From Azorinus chamasolen (Eukaryota > Mollusca > Bivalvia > Cardiida > Solecurtidae), in contig OY755236.1 in assembly GCA_963576725.1 (NCBI GenBank), positions 73,023,878-73,087,877 on the forward strand: a stretch of DNA of 64,000 nucleotides, given 5' to 3'. The notes below the pieces were generated by a model that did not search any database, had not been told where the DNA came from, and saw only the letters and a program-made list of their open reading frames with translations. How positions within the stretch are numbered: position 1 is the stretch's first letter; the number at the start of each line of letters is the position of its first letter. The position numbers and the translations under genes are program-made. Positions 43,200-54,599 of the stretch are shown here, piece after piece.

Positions 43200-44790
43200 G
43201 AGTCGGTATATTTTCACTTTGAGGTATATAACACATTTTAGCCAGTTAAACAAACATAAATCAGGGACAATTACATTTTAGGAAATCAAAGGACACAAGT
43301 CACACAACTCAAATGATCATTATGTTACCTTGACATGGAGTGAAACAATCACTTTAAAATAGATGACTCCTGCTTGAGATGTGAAGAAGATACATAATGG
43401 TATTGCTACGATTTAAGTCTTAAGAGAATCAAGGAAAGCAACTCTATTAATATTTAATGTCATAAATTATCTATCAATCTCTAAATATGTCCCTTGACGT
43501 TTTCAAAAGAAGTTTTCATTTATGTAACTACTGACACAAACAAAATATTGAATTGACACAATTTAACAATGTTCAAATCATCAGTTTTTAACTATGTTAA
43601 CGTATATTTTAACTAACCAAGGACCTTCAAAATAACCAGAGACAGGGGAGCGAAATCACAAAGGTTCACAGCAATTCATGTTAGTCAACATTCCTGTGAA
43701 GTTTCTAAACTCTGGCCATATTAAATTCGGAGATATGGGTGACTCAAAGTTCGTAATAAACTATGACAAAGTCGTAAACGCTGCAGTATTCTTTGCATGG
43801 TATCAATCTGATATCGAATAAGTTCGCTTTGGCATGGAATTGCGTATCTATAAGGGAAGGCATTAACACTCTATCCAGTTGATGATACTGTTGCAGCTGA
43901 CACTTCAGCCTTTTCCCACTATGCTTATTATCACATTGACCACTCGCAGTTATGGGCGTGATTACCTAATCGCTAGCATAAGGTCATCCGACTCGCTCTT
44001 CTTTATTCATTGAGTATTTTCATTCATGTTATGATCACGTGATTTCTTCATGTGTGACTGATATTTGTATATCCGTGCGTCCTTCTTACACATTGCTATA
44101 TTTTGTCGGTTTTGTTGATTTTTGCACATACTAAGCCGAAGCTTATGTTACGAAGCATTTTCATGTCAGATATAGCATACCACGATTGGTTCCGGATGCC
44201 ACGTTATTAAACACCCTTTGTATCTATGGAATGCAGGTCAGTAAATTGCACTATTTTGTCACGCCAGCGAGGGCACCATGGGTTAGGCTGTGGAACACCA
44301 CCTTTGTATTCTATAGTTCGCAAAGAATACAAAAACTCAGAAAGAAGGAATTGAAAATATGGAGGTGCAAAGCAACTCATACTGGGCAACATTCTTGTAA
44401 AGTTTAAATAATCTAGCCTAAACCATTTCTGAGTTATGGATGTCTCAAAATTTGTCATTAATTATCGCATATTCAAAGTATTCAGGGACAATAACTCAAA
44501 AACTACCAGGGGAAAACTGAAAATATGGAGGTACACAACAACTCATACTGGGCAACATTCCTGTGAAGTTTCAAGATTCTAACCTTAACAGTTTTTGAGT
44601 AACGTTTGTCGCAACACCTGTGACAGACAGACAGACAGACAGACAGATATGGGACAAAAACAATATGCCCCATATACATTTGGTAGAGACATTTATAATG
44701 AAAGCTAAGCAGGAATTTACTTCACTTGTATGCACACTTTTTATGGTCAGGTTGCTTTCTCGTACGTGATGCCAGTTTCTTATACGTAAG
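43200..44790. other. Non-coding interior of element X
   Basis: Near-copies of cattcctgtgaagtttc occur at 43688 and 44559 and a related form (cattcttgtaaagttt) at 44390. A gacagacagac run lies at 44622-44646, followed by atatgccccatatac. No gene is seen. Confidence 0.4.
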
Positions 44791-45138
44791 GAGAGTCATT
44801 GCACTACGACTCACTCGGTCATAGTACTTTGACCGGGGATCATAGTACTATATAGTAAATCGAACCCGGTCGATCTACTACGGGGTCACTTTGTTATATG
44901 AGGGGTCAGCATTTTATATGTAAGGGGGCCATAGTGCTACAACTCCCTCCGGTTATAGTACTATGACCGGGGGTCATAGTACTATATAGTAAATCGCTCC
45001 CCGGTCGATCTACTACGGGGGTCACTTTTCTTCATTTCACCGGCGCAGCTGAGGCATCGGCTGTGCATATATATATTGTGTTTGTCTCTACTATATTGTC
45101 TTGGCAATTTACAAATGTATTGTCCTACTTTGTACATA

Positions 45139-45168
45139 TTATTATTATTATTGTTATTATTGTTATTA

Positions 45169-45211
<43 letters not shown>
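45139..45211 (+). repeat. (ATT)n microsatellite, left of element R
   Basis: About 70 bases of att/tta with a few g interruptions. Predicted peptides of repeated Ile or Leu are translation artefacts. Confidence 0.9.
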
Positions 45212-45212
<1 letters not shown>

Positions 45213-45258
45213 GTCCCCCACCGGTTACCGGTTGGGGGACTATAGGTTTGCTCGATTC

Positions 45259-45293
<35 letters not shown>

Positions 45294-46430
45294 CCGTCTG
45301 TCCGTCCGTCTGTCCGTCTGTCACGCTTCTTGTCCGGGCCATATCTCCTACAAAGTTAGGCCAAATTCATTATAACTTCACACATTGAAGAAGCATGATG
45401 AGGGCTAGTGTCATGCACAAGGGTCATAACTCTAGCATCAATATATTTGGAGTTATTCCCCTTTTTCATATTTTTTTGTCCGGACAATAACTCTTTATCT
45501 ACTGGTTCAATTGATTTGAAACTTCACATATGGAACAATCATGATAAGGGGTAGTGTCATACACAAGGGCCATAACTCTAGCATCAATATTTTTGGAGTT
45601 ATTCCCCTTTTTTATATTTTCTTGTCAGTCCGTCTGTCACACTTCGTGTCCGGGCAATATCTCCTACAAAGTTAGGCCAAATTCATTATAACTTCACACA
45701 TTGAAGAAGCATGATGAGTGCTAGTGTCATGCACAAGGGTCATAACTCTAGCATCAATATTTTTGGAGTTATTCCCCTTTTACATATTTTTTTGTCCGGA
45801 CAATAACTCTTTATCTACTGGTTCAATTGATTTGAAACTTCACATATGGAACAATCATGATAAGGGGTAGTGTCATACACAAGGGCCATAAATCTAGCAT
45901 CAATATTTTTGGAGTTATTCCCCTTTTTCACATTTTCTTGTCAGTCCGTCTGTCACACTTCGTGTCCGGGCAATATCTCCTACAAAGTTAGGCCAAATTC
46001 ATTATAACTTCACACATTGAAGAAGCATGATCAGGAGTAGTGTCATGCACAAGGGCCATAATTATAGCATCAATATTTTTGGAGTTATTCCCCTTTTTCA
46101 TATTTTTTTGTCCGGACAATAACTCTTTCTCTACTGGTTCAATTGATTTGAAACTTCACATATGGAACACGCATGATGAGGGGTAGTGTCATGCACAAGG
46201 GCAATAACTCTAGCATCAATATTTTTGGAGTTACTCCCCTTTTTCATATTTTCTTGTCGGAACAATAACTTTTTATTTACTGATTCAATGTATGAAAGTA
46301 GGTACTAATACCATTCAGGTGGTCATGTATATACCATGGTCAACCACACCATGGGTGGGTGGGGTGGGGAGAGTGGAGGTTTTTTTCAGTCCGGTGGGGG
46401 ACTTATGTCTTGCATAGCAATACAACATGC
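45212..46430 (+). mobile_element. Element R with 316-bp tandem dimers
   Basis: It starts with the hairpin agtcccccaccggttaccgg/ttgggggact, then gtctgtctgtc, then units whose landmark cttcgtgtccggg recurs at 45326, 45642 and 45958, exactly 316 apart. Each unit is two related halves (ggagttattcccctttt twice). It ends cagtccggtgggggactt and catgcccttg. (ATT)n lies on both sides. Confidence 0.65.
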
Positions 46431-46431
46431 C

Positions 46432-46453
46432 CTTGTTATTATTATTATTAGCC

Positions 46454-46483
<30 letters not shown>
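46432..46483 (+). repeat. (ATT)n microsatellite, right of element R
   Basis: About 50 bases of tta repeats with one gcc interruption. Confidence 0.9.
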
Positions 46484-46488
<5 letters not shown>

Positions 46489-47477
46489 GCATAGTAGAGC
46501 GCTTCGTGACGGGATAAATTTCGACAGTCTAGATTCGTACGCTACATTCACCAGTCGAGTGGATCGGAGGAATTCAAACCTTTTTGTGTATTTCTATTGA
46601 TTCGTTTGACTTATTCATCGGCTTACTGATGATTAGATCTATCAAACCCACTTTATACACGGTGGATAGTCGCTATCTAACAGTCACTGTATATGTAATA
46701 TGGTGTTTGACATACTGTTTATTTTTCTGTTAGAATGAGTAGATCTAGATATACTGCTCAAAGTTTTGACTGGCACGTAAAATTTATTGTCGACTGCAAA
46801 GGTTGTCCTCTACTTCAATATTCAGGTTTTTTTTATTTTCCTGTTTTTTGTTTCACATCACAATCAGAGTGAGACACAGTTTGGATCCAAATGAGACGTC
46901 GTCTCGAGTTACTCGGCGACTCCTCGGGAAACAATGGATTCAAACTGGGTGCAAAGATGCGGAGACATAATTTCCCTATTGACAGTAACTTAGTTACACT
47001 AGTATCATAACTTACAAATACAGTAAAACTCGATACTACGAACTTTTAGTAATGAATGATGGGGACCAAAAAATTGGAAGTGGGTGATAGAATTGATTCG
47101 TTTTATTGAACCACGCCATTTTTTAACTGCGAATTGCCCGGTTATTGCTGTGATATAGTGAAACCGGGGTGAACGAACGTTTGTCAATGAGCCAAAACAC
47201 AGGTGAAATTTTCAGAAAATCGTTGTTGGATTGATACTTGTTCATAAGTTACCGTTATAAGATTATATTTATTTGATAGAAACTTATATTGGCTTTCAAT
47301 AGCCGAAATAATTACGAACTTATCATTTAAATTGTTACAGTCACATTTGTACTCGTGGTACACGAATATCCGTTCTGCTAGTTGGAACCCTTGTTATTAT
47401 ATAGTACATATAAAACCCCATGAAGCAGTCCCTGTGCATTGCACAATGCATAAAAGCCAAAAGCTGATTGTTATATA
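46484..47477. other. Non-coding stretch with GGATCC-family copy
   Basis: At 46876-46963 cagtttggatccaaatgag and ggattcaaactgggtgc flank cgtcgtctcgag...ctcggcgactcc, a degraded GGATCC-family palindrome. At 47022-47180 a single end cagtaaaactcgatac resembles TA-type MITE termini, but its partner is not found. No gene. Confidence 0.4.
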
Positions 47478-47710
47478 TTAACCCTTCGCTTGCTGAATTT
47501 TAAAATACATGTCTCCTTCTTTACCCGTGCCCTGTTGTATAATTACATATATCTTCACTGTGTACATCACTGCTGTGGAGTGCACTGGTTGCACAATCAA
47601 CTTGTAAATAGTGCAGACCCAGATGAGACAGCTCCTGCAGCAGCTGTCTCATCTTGGTCTTCACTATTTACAGGTAGGTATATTGACGTGAATAGCAAGC
47701 GAAGGGTTAA
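47478..47710 (-). mobile_element. TTAA-2 MITE, complete
   Basis: ttaacccttcgcttgctg to caagcgaagggttaa with a 12-base internal deletion (tacaagtatttcg region). Hairpin agacccagatgagacagctcctg/cagcagctgtctcatcttggtct. Confidence 0.85.
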
Positions 47711-47769
47711 AAATATTAATAAATGAATATTTAGGAAGTTTTGTCAAAGGAAGTGATTCATTTGTTAAT

Positions 47770-48380
47770 GCTTTTCTATATCAGCCTTTAGGTCACAGGA
47801 GCTACACATACATTTCATCAAATAGTTTCCTTAAATGACATCTCCTAAAATGCTGAATGGATTTCGATCAAATTTCACAGAAATGATCTTCAAGTGACTC
47901 TCATTAGCACATATATAAATCATTTCTGTCGACTGCATAAGTAGGTCACACGGGCTGGAATAATTTAAATGAACACCATCTCCTAAACCACTGAATTGAT
48001 TTTAACTACATTTTACAGGAATAATCTGCATATGACCCTCCATGACAGTTATATAAATCATTCTGGTCCATTGCATAAGTAGGTCACAATACTAAAATAA
48101 ATTAGCAAATAAGTTTTCTAAACGGCATCTCCTAAACCGCGATGAAGGGTTTCGACCAAATTAGGTGGCTGTCCATGAAAGGTATGTTTCGTTTCTGGCT
48201 CATTGCATAAGCAGGTCACATGGGCTAAAATTAGATTCTAATGAATTACTGTATCAAACGACATTTCCTCCTAATCTGCTGAATAGACGTTGACACAATT
48301 TTACGGAATAATCAGATGCCTTCAAAAGTTAAAAACATGTAAATTGTTTAGGTCGATTGCATTAGTAGGTCATACAAGCA
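47770..48380 (+). repeat. Degenerate tandem array, 130-155-bp unit, four copies
   Basis: gcataagtaggtcac or a near form recurs at 47935, 48073, 48204 and 48358, each preceded by acatctcctaaacc-like and gaataatctgcat-like motifs. Non-coding. Confidence 0.7.
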
Positions 48381-48408
48381 AAAATAGACTTTAATAATTA
48401 AACATTTT

Positions 48409-48892
48409 GTGAACCATTTACATCATAAATACGTCATTTTACGCCTTTGCAAACAGGCAACAGAGCAGACACAGACCAGACGGCAGTATCTGATCAGGGT
48501 TTATTCTGTTTGCTTTTAACCCTTCGCTTGCTGAATTTTAAAATGCATTTCTTCTTCTTTACCCATGTCCTGTTGTATGATTACATATATCTTCACTGTG
48601 TACAAGTATTTCGCTGTGCAATCACTGCTGCTGAGTGCGCTGGTTGCACAATCAATTTGTAAATAGTACAGACCCTGATGAGACAGCTCCTACAGGAGCT
48701 GCCTCATCTGGGTATTCACTATTTGCAGGTAGGTATATTGACGCGAATAGCAAGCGAAGGGTTAAAGTAATCTAAATATCATTCTACTGTATCCGTCGTT
48801 GCAAACAATTGCTGTATTCACCTGTCATCATAAAATAATCTAAATGATATTAGTGTTGCCATTATTTCTTACATGAATGTTCATGGAGTAAG
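48409..48892 (+). mobile_element. TTAA-1b MITE split by a TTAA-2 MITE
   Basis: The left half has gcaaacaggcaacagagcagac, a shortened hairpin and gtttattctgtttgcttt; the right half resumes after the nested MITE with cattctactgtatcc and ends tgaatgttcatggagtaa. Confidence 0.65.
48516..48765 (-). mobile_element. TTAA-2 MITE, complete, nested
   Basis: ttaacccttcgcttgctg to caagcgaagggttaa. Hairpin agaccctgatgagacagctcctac/aggagctgcctcatctgggt. TTAA is present on both sides inside the host MITE. Confidence 0.85.
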
Positions 48893-49049
48893 CTGATACA
48901 TGATATTTCCTTCCGAACCACACAACGAAATTCAACCGACTTTCACAGAAATTATCTTCAGGTCTTTTCGATCACATGGACCGAGTGTTATACGCATCAA
49001 GCACCCGAGTACATTCGTGCTATTGCGTATTAGACGTTTCTTATTCGTA

Positions 49050-50800
49050 CTAACTCTTACTTATACCGTAGCAAACCGTTGTTTTCCACAGTGCACACGC
49101 CCTGACACGTGTCGTGTGATTTCCGTATTCAACCGTGTGATTTCCGTATCAATGCCTATGTCGCACATTCACGGATCACCTCTCCGGTTCCACTACGGAT
49201 TAAATCTCACGGATGACCCCGGAAATGCCAATTTCCGTAGTCCGATAGGGGTGCACACAACGGTGTGACTACCGGGTTTGACGTACCGTATCAGTTATAC
49301 AGATCATTGGCGGGGTATCTGACTTTTTGTTTCCTGCTGAGGAAAATCATGTTGCCTGAGCCGTTAGGCGAGGGCTACATGTATTTTCTTCAGCAGGGAA
49401 TAAAAAGTCAGATATCCCGTCAATGATCTGTATAACGATTTTATTATACTGCAAAGTTTAATATTTGTAGCAGTTAATTAGCGTTGTTAATGTAGGCGTC
49501 GTTTTGCTTCCCCTCAGGGGCCTCTTACTGAAAGGTAAGGGCTTATATATCACTCTGCGACCCTAGTTCACCGTGTATAATAACCGGTTCATTATATTTG
49601 TGGATAGAAAGCGATCTTCCAAGTGCATTAGTTTCTCAAAGGATTGAAAGAATCAGACGTTAGTAAAACTTTCAGCAGATCAGCGGTTAAGCAGACACTA
49701 TTTGTCAGCATGAGAACGGTTTAACTTAATTGAGGGAATTTTGGCGCAATTCCGACGTCATTTGGATGACGTCAAAATGACGGTTTTATAATATTCAAAC
49801 AATGGGCGTTGGAAGGAGCGGCTAGACTGCAATTTACAGGTACGTGTACTGTGCATGTGCATAAATCTGAATCGAATTGGGTGTGGATTGTCTTTGTAAA
49901 AGCGGGGTTTGGGGGCTAATCGGTACGTGCACAAGTACTTTGGCAACATTTGCAGCATCAGAGCAGAATAAGACCTTCGCCACATATCGGGTTCATTTAC
50001 ATTCTTATACAACAACTATAACAAAATAAATTCTAAATGTATAACATTTTCCGCCCCAAACTCTTGTTATTTCGTTTGAGAGCGGTTGTTTGAATCGAAT
50101 CGACGAAGGGAAGCTGGTCGGCCATTTTTAGTTTGTTACAGCAAGGAAGCGAGGCCCTCGACGGGGAAATTCCATTGTTGCTCATGACTCCATATAAACA
50201 TCAGCATTTAGAAGGATACACGGCTTTTATACATTGCTAAGTGACCAATCAAAATCGAGGATTTTACTTTGCAGTAGATCTTAAATAAATGGTAAGATAA
50301 TGTATGAATGGGCCACGAGGGATACGGATTGTTACCGTACGACACGGTTTAATACGGAAATTACACGGTTCAATACGAAAAGTTCACGGTTTATTACGGA
50401 ACGACACCTGTCAGGAACTGTGTCCTGTAATATGTACGGATTAATACTGTTTTAGTACGGACTAATACGGTTTAGTAAGGATGTATTACGGTTGTTTTAT
50501 CCGTGGTCAAAATTTGAACATGCTCAAAAATCGTCACGGATATACAAGTACTACTAGGTATGACTACGGCTAAAATACGGAAAGCTACGGACCAGTACAG
50601 ATAGCCACGAATGATGCTGCAGCGTATCCATAGTTAATCCGGCGTCATATCCGTAAATGTGTAACCGTCAAAGCCCGTTGTTTGCATCCGTATCGCACTA
50701 CGGAAATTGGCATTTCCGGGGTCATCCGTGAGATTTAATCCGTAGTGGAACCGGCTAGGTGATCCTTGAGTGTGTGAACTAGGCATTACCCATTGGTGGA
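49050..50800. mobile_element. 1.7-kb inverted element U, rich in acgg motifs
   Basis: A 115-base segment at 49150-49265 (cacggatcacc, ggttccactacgg, cggaaatgccaatttccg) reappears inverted at 50680-50797. Just inside, short repeats of tacggtttaatacgg type fill 50334-50600, and cgtgtgatttccgtat is repeated at 49110-49150. The two similar predicted peptides (GLNLTDDPGNANFR) come from the inverted repeat. No transposase is seen. Confidence 0.6.
49294..49436. mobile_element. 143-bp MITE inside element U
   Basis: gttatacagatcattgg, gtatctgactttttgtttcc and tgctgaggaaaa are mirrored by ttttcttcagcaggg, aataaaaagtcagatatcc and caatgatctgtataac. Arms of about 52 bases leave a short loop. Confidence 0.75.
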
Positions 50801-51512
50801 ATATGGACAGACAATATTTACTCTGATAAGAGACAAGACTGTTCCTGATCCTGTTGATCTTCACGGATTACACCAGTGTATTCTTTGTTTGCGATGCCCT
50901 ACCACCCAGTATGACGAATGGGCGGGTTCAAATTTTGAGTTGAATTTTTGAATACATATTGATTTTTTAACGATCGAAATAACATCAAAATGTTTCTTTG
51001 TATTCTGACCACATAATTACAAAAAGCCATATTGACTATTGTTCTTCTATTCCATGGTACATGTATATTGAAATAACGATCGATACTTAACCCATAGAAT
51101 CCCGTGAGCCCATACATTAGGACATAGACAAATAGTGAAGACACAGATGAGAAGGTTCTTAGAGGAGCTTTTTAATTACTATTTGTACTGTTCACAGAGG
51201 AGCATCCACCACCCCCTCCCCAGATCAGGGTCTACACTGCTTTCCTATAACAATGATGTGACACAGTTTATTTAAGCCATAAACACCCCGCGATCCAATA
51301 TATGGGACATAGACAAACAGTGTAGACCCATATCAGCTGGTTCAAAGAGAAGCACTCCGGTCAAGGTCTGCGTTTGACTCATCTCATGTAACCTATAACA
51401 TCCTGCGATATATAGCATAGATTGTAACCAGTGTTGACCAAGGAGTCATCGGCTCAGGGCCAGCACATTATAGAGTGTGACCCGCATTCATAAAAATACA
51501 CAAGTAATGTAC
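50801..51512. other. Non-coding stretch with degenerate repeats
   Basis: From 51085 three decayed copies of cccataaacaccccgcgatcc...gacatagacaaacagtgtagaccc recur at roughly 110-190 base intervals. agacccatatcag and ggtctgcg recall MITE hairpin arms. No gene. Confidence 0.4.
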
Positions 51513-51741
51513 CTAACCCATTACCTCATAGGCTATTTTAGATACTACCTCTTTGAATAAATCTACCGAAAAGGAGCATTAACTAGAGAAAAGGAAACTT
51601 TTAGAATTTTGTAGCTTGAAAGCATTGTGATAAATAGAGCATTTGCTCCTGTAGGAGCAAATGCTCTATTTATCACAATGGTTTCACAATGGTGACTTTT
51701 ACAGAGTCGTCAAAAGCCGTCAATATGAGGGAATGGGTTAA
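51513..51741 (-). mobile_element. TTAA-3 MITE, nearly complete
   Basis: ctaacccattacctcatag to tgagggaatgggttaa. Stem tgataaatagagcatttgctcctg with its complement taggagcaaatgctctatttatca is perfect: arms over 30 bases with tip ctcctgtaggag. Confidence 0.8.
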
Positions 51742-51880
51742 GAATATAATTTTGATTTGAATGAGAAAGTTGATCAACTCTAAAGCAATGTTCTTAAACA
51801 TCTAAGTAACCTTTAAAGGCAGTTTAATTTGTGGGTCCTTGTTCTACACTGTCTGTTAAAACCCCTCCTTTTTCGGAGTA

Positions 51881-52052
51881 TCAACCCACTCCCTCATAGG
51901 CTATTTTTAGATCCAACCACTGAATAAATCTACCGAAAAGAAGCATTTACTAGAGAAAAGGAACCTTTTAGAATTTTGTAGTTTGAAACCATTGTGATAA
52001 ATAGAGCATTTGCTCATATAGGAGCAAATGCTCTATCTATCACAATGGTTTC
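51881..52052 (-). mobile_element. TTAA-3 MITE, right end lost
   Basis: tcaacccactccctcatagg on the left; stem tgataaatagagcatttgctc...gagcaaatgctctatctatca; the end after acaatggtttc is replaced. Confidence 0.7.
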
Positions 52053-52590
52053 TTTCATCTCAGCGTGTGGTGACTTGCAAACTGTTTGGTTGAGATGAGG
52101 AGTAGCTTGGTGTCTCATCTGGATCGAGATGAGTTTTTGAAAAAAAAAAGGTAAATACGTCAACAAAATTATAGCAGACGATAATTATTGCAGCCGAAAG
52201 TTACGTAGTGCTGAGAGGACGTACAAAATTCATTTATTTTATTTATTTTATGTACTCTAATAGTTGCCACCATCCAATACCTATCTTATTTACCTAATTT
52301 GTAAATCTAAATCAATAGTTTCCTGTATAGCTTTAAGCCAAGATCATTCATTATACAATCTCGTAAAATATTTCAAACACCAACTGAAATAGATCTACTT
52401 AAAACTGATTTATCCCTTAAAACATTTTACTAGCACTGAAATTTAGCCTTATCATTTAACCATTTTCCTGCTCAATAGTCATGTAAAATAAAAATGACAT
52501 CATTTAATAATTATTAGCAGACTTTAATAATGTCATATATATATATGAAATTTCGGTCTTGACAGAAATCATAAAGTCTGGGTCCAAGGT
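52053..52590. other. Non-coding stretch
   Basis: A weak GGATCC-family remnant (gcaaactgtttggttgagatg...tctcatctggatcg) occupies 52082-52130. The remainder is AT-rich and unassigned. Confidence 0.4.
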
Positions 52591-52660
52591 TTGAGTCTGA
52601 GTCTGAGATCATTCTCAAGTATCTGATTGGTCAGATGCTTGAGAATGATCTGAGACTCAA
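52591..52660. repeat. 70-bp foldback
   Basis: ttgagtctgagtctgagatc and attctcaag are mirrored by cttgagaat and gatctgagactcaa around ctgattggtcag. Confidence 0.7.
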
Positions 52661-52700
52661 GCAAACAGTTTTATAACCTCGGGGCCAGATCTATTATAAA

Positions 52701-52952
52701 TTAACCCTTCGCTTGCTGAATTTTAAAATACATTTCTCCTTCTTTACCCATGCCCTGTTGTATAATTGCATATATATCTTCACTGTGTACAAATATTTCG
52801 CTGTGTAATCACTGCTGTGGAGCGCACTGGTTGCACAATCAACTTGTAAATAGTGCAGACCCTGATGAGACAGCTCCTGCAGGAGCTGTCTCATCTGGGT
52901 CTTCACTATTTACATGTATGTATATTGACGTGAATAGCAAGCGAAGGGTTAA
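52701..52952 (-). mobile_element. TTAA-2 MITE, complete
   Basis: ttaacccttcgcttgctg to caagcgaagggttaa. The hairpin agaccctgatgagacagctcctg/caggagctgtctcatctgggtct has one arm mismatch. Confidence 0.85.
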
Positions 52953-52967
52953 TAAAAGCAATCATAG

Positions 52968-53052
52968 TAGAACCTGGTCAGGCGGCTAAGCGCCATCTGA
53001 TGTAACTCTTCTCTGTTTGCAAAGAAGTCAAAATGTGTTTCTATGAGGAAAA
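52968..53052 (-). mobile_element. TTAA-1 fragment
   Basis: gtagaacctggtcaggcgg, gcgccatctgatgtaac and ctctgtttgcaaagaagtc, ending tctatgaggaaaacg. The hairpin tip is gctaagc. Confidence 0.5.
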
Positions 53053-53169
53053 CGTTTTTAAAAAAACCAATAATCCAACGCCTGCAGAGCAACGCTAAAA
53101 CAACTTCAATAACCCCTACGGTCAAACCCCGTTACTTTGCAATGCGATCTATAGAAATTAGTTTTCACA

Positions 53170-53380
53170 TTAACCCTTACAATGCTGAGTTTTTAAATGG
53201 ACTATTCCAAAATTCAACAGGTCAAACTAATTGTGAATATTTAGGATTTTTTAAAAAAAAGTTGTAACATGACAAACAGTGCAGATCCTAGTGAGAGAGT
53301 TCCTCTAGGAGCCCTCTCATCTGGGTCTACACTGTTTGCAAATGACACTGGTGACCCGTGTCCTGCACTGTAAGGGTTAA
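53170..53380 (+). mobile_element. TTAA-4 MITE, complete
   Basis: ttaacccttacaatgctg to gcactgtaagggttaa, 211 bases. Hairpin agatcctagtgagagagttcctc/taggagccctctcatctgggtct. Reference copy of the family and the first of a chain. Confidence 0.8.
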
Positions 53381-53885
53381 ACCTTTACCTGATAGACATC
53401 CCATTCGACGGTTTTGAAAACAGAGTAGACCCTGATCAGACGGACTCATCTGATCAGGGTCTGCTCTGTTTGTTTATTATATAGATTATGTCATGACCAA
53501 AATTTCCTGTGTGCATATTTATATAATTATGCACTATCATAAAATTTCAGTTAACCCTTCGCTTGCTACTCACGTCAATATACCTACCTGTAAATAGTGA
53601 AGACCCAGATGAGACAGCTCCTGCAGGAGCTGTCTCATCAGGGTCTGCACTATTTACAAGTTAATTGTGCAACCAGTGCACTCCACAGCAGTGATTGCAT
53701 AGCGAAATACTTACAGTGAAGATATATGTAAATATACAACAGGGCATGGGTAAAGAAGGAGAAATATGTTTTAAAATTCAGCAAGCGAAGGGTTAATAAT
53801 ATTCGTAATGTTTTGTTTTTCTTATCACTCATATAAATGTACCATCCTAGTCCCCTGTCTTCTTACAGGAATATTCATGAGTTAA
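53377..53885 (+). mobile_element. TTAA-1b MITE split by a TTAA-2 MITE
   Basis: It starts at the right TTAA of the TTAA-4 copy (ttaaacctttacctgatag) and ends atattcatgagttaa. The hairpin is short: gaccctgatcagacggactcatctgatcagggtc. The interruption is at 53551-53796. Confidence 0.7.
53551..53796 (+). mobile_element. TTAA-2 MITE, complete, nested
   Basis: ttaacccttcgcttgctac to caagcgaagggttaa. Hairpin agacccagatgagacagctcctg/caggagctgtctcatcagggtct. It sits at a TTAA within the TTAA-1b host. Confidence 0.85.
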
Positions 53886-54108
53886 CGGTTTCTTTCAATT
53901 GAACGCCTTTTCGCGCATTTGCAAACAGAGTAGACCCTGATCAGACAGTTACTATAGTCATCTGATCAGGGTCTACTCCTTTTTCTTATGAATTGACAAT
54001 GCATCTGACTCTGCAGTGTTTAGCAATACTTAAAAAGTCCCTTGGGCATATGCCATTATAAGGAAATAACTATTGATGATACCATTATCAAGAATATTTA
54101 TGAGTTAA
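53882..54108 (+). mobile_element. TTAA-1b MITE, third in chain
   Basis: ttaacggtttctttcaat to aatatttatgagttaa. Hairpin agaccctgatcagacagttacta/tagtcatctgatcagggtct is well kept. Confidence 0.75.
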
Positions 54109-54300
54109 CCAATTCCATCATATTGACGACTTTTGACGAATCTGTAGATGTCACTTTGTGAAACCATTGTGATAAATAGAGCACAAAGGTTTCAAACTAC
54201 AAAATTCTATTTTTTTCTTTTCTCCACTTAGTGCTCCTTCTCGGTAGATTTATTCAAAGAGAGGTTGTATCTAAAAATAGCCTATAAGGTAATGGGTTAA
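54105..54300 (+). mobile_element. TTAA-3 MITE with deleted stem, fourth in chain
   Basis: ttaaccaattccatcat to aaggtaatgggttaa. The stem centre is deleted: gataaatagagcacaaaggtttc lacks the tip and most of the second arm. Confidence 0.75.
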
Positions 54301-54426
54301 AGACTCCCCTCACCACGGGGGTTACCAGGGGAGTTGTTTAACCATTACTCTCTAAAATGCACAGTACAATAAATGTCTCGTTTATTAAACCTGCTGAATA
54401 GATTGACCGGCTCCCCTCTCTGAATA

Positions 54427-54595
54427 CAGTAAAAACTCTCTAAACGGGAATTATAGTAGAGAAGAATTAAGATACTTTTAGGCACGTGACTGCTTAATGT
54501 GAGGATGAAGCCATGCAGAAAGCTCCCCTAGGAGCTTTTTGCATGACTTTCACTCACCCTGCATTAAGCTGCTACATGTAATTAAACAAATAACT
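54427..54595. mobile_element. TA-1 MITE, right end shortened
   Basis: cagtaaaaactctctaaac at the left with TA outside; hairpin gcagaaagctcccc/taggagctttttgcatgac. The right end reads aaataactgta without the usual gagaggtttt. Confidence 0.65.
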
Positions 54596-54599
54596 GTAT

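Larger units (their letters stand above)
39904..45044. mobile_element. 5.1-kb inverted-repeat element X
   Basis: The left end gccggtgtaatgagg followed by aaaagtgacccc and gaccggggtcgattta is mirrored at 44990-45044. The sub-ends are made of short repeats (tagtactatgacccccggtc, tagtgactcccttgc) at 39940-40180, 42640-43145 and 44800-45040. The interior has no coding frame and contains element Y. Foldback-type architecture; superfamily not known. Confidence 0.55.

Noticed and set aside
45063..45388. Hydrophobic frames of repeated Ile/Leu
   Set aside because: Translation of the (ATT)n microsatellite and a gtctgtctg run.
48900..50864. Two similar proteins with GLNLTDDPGNANFR on opposite strands
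   Set aside because: Both come from the inverted 115-base arms of element U.
24443..52989. Recurrent peptide HWLHNQLVNSADPDETAP in several frames (24443, 47490, 52750, also 18703 minus)
   Set aside because: It is the translation of TTAA-2 MITE hairpins, not a conserved protein family.
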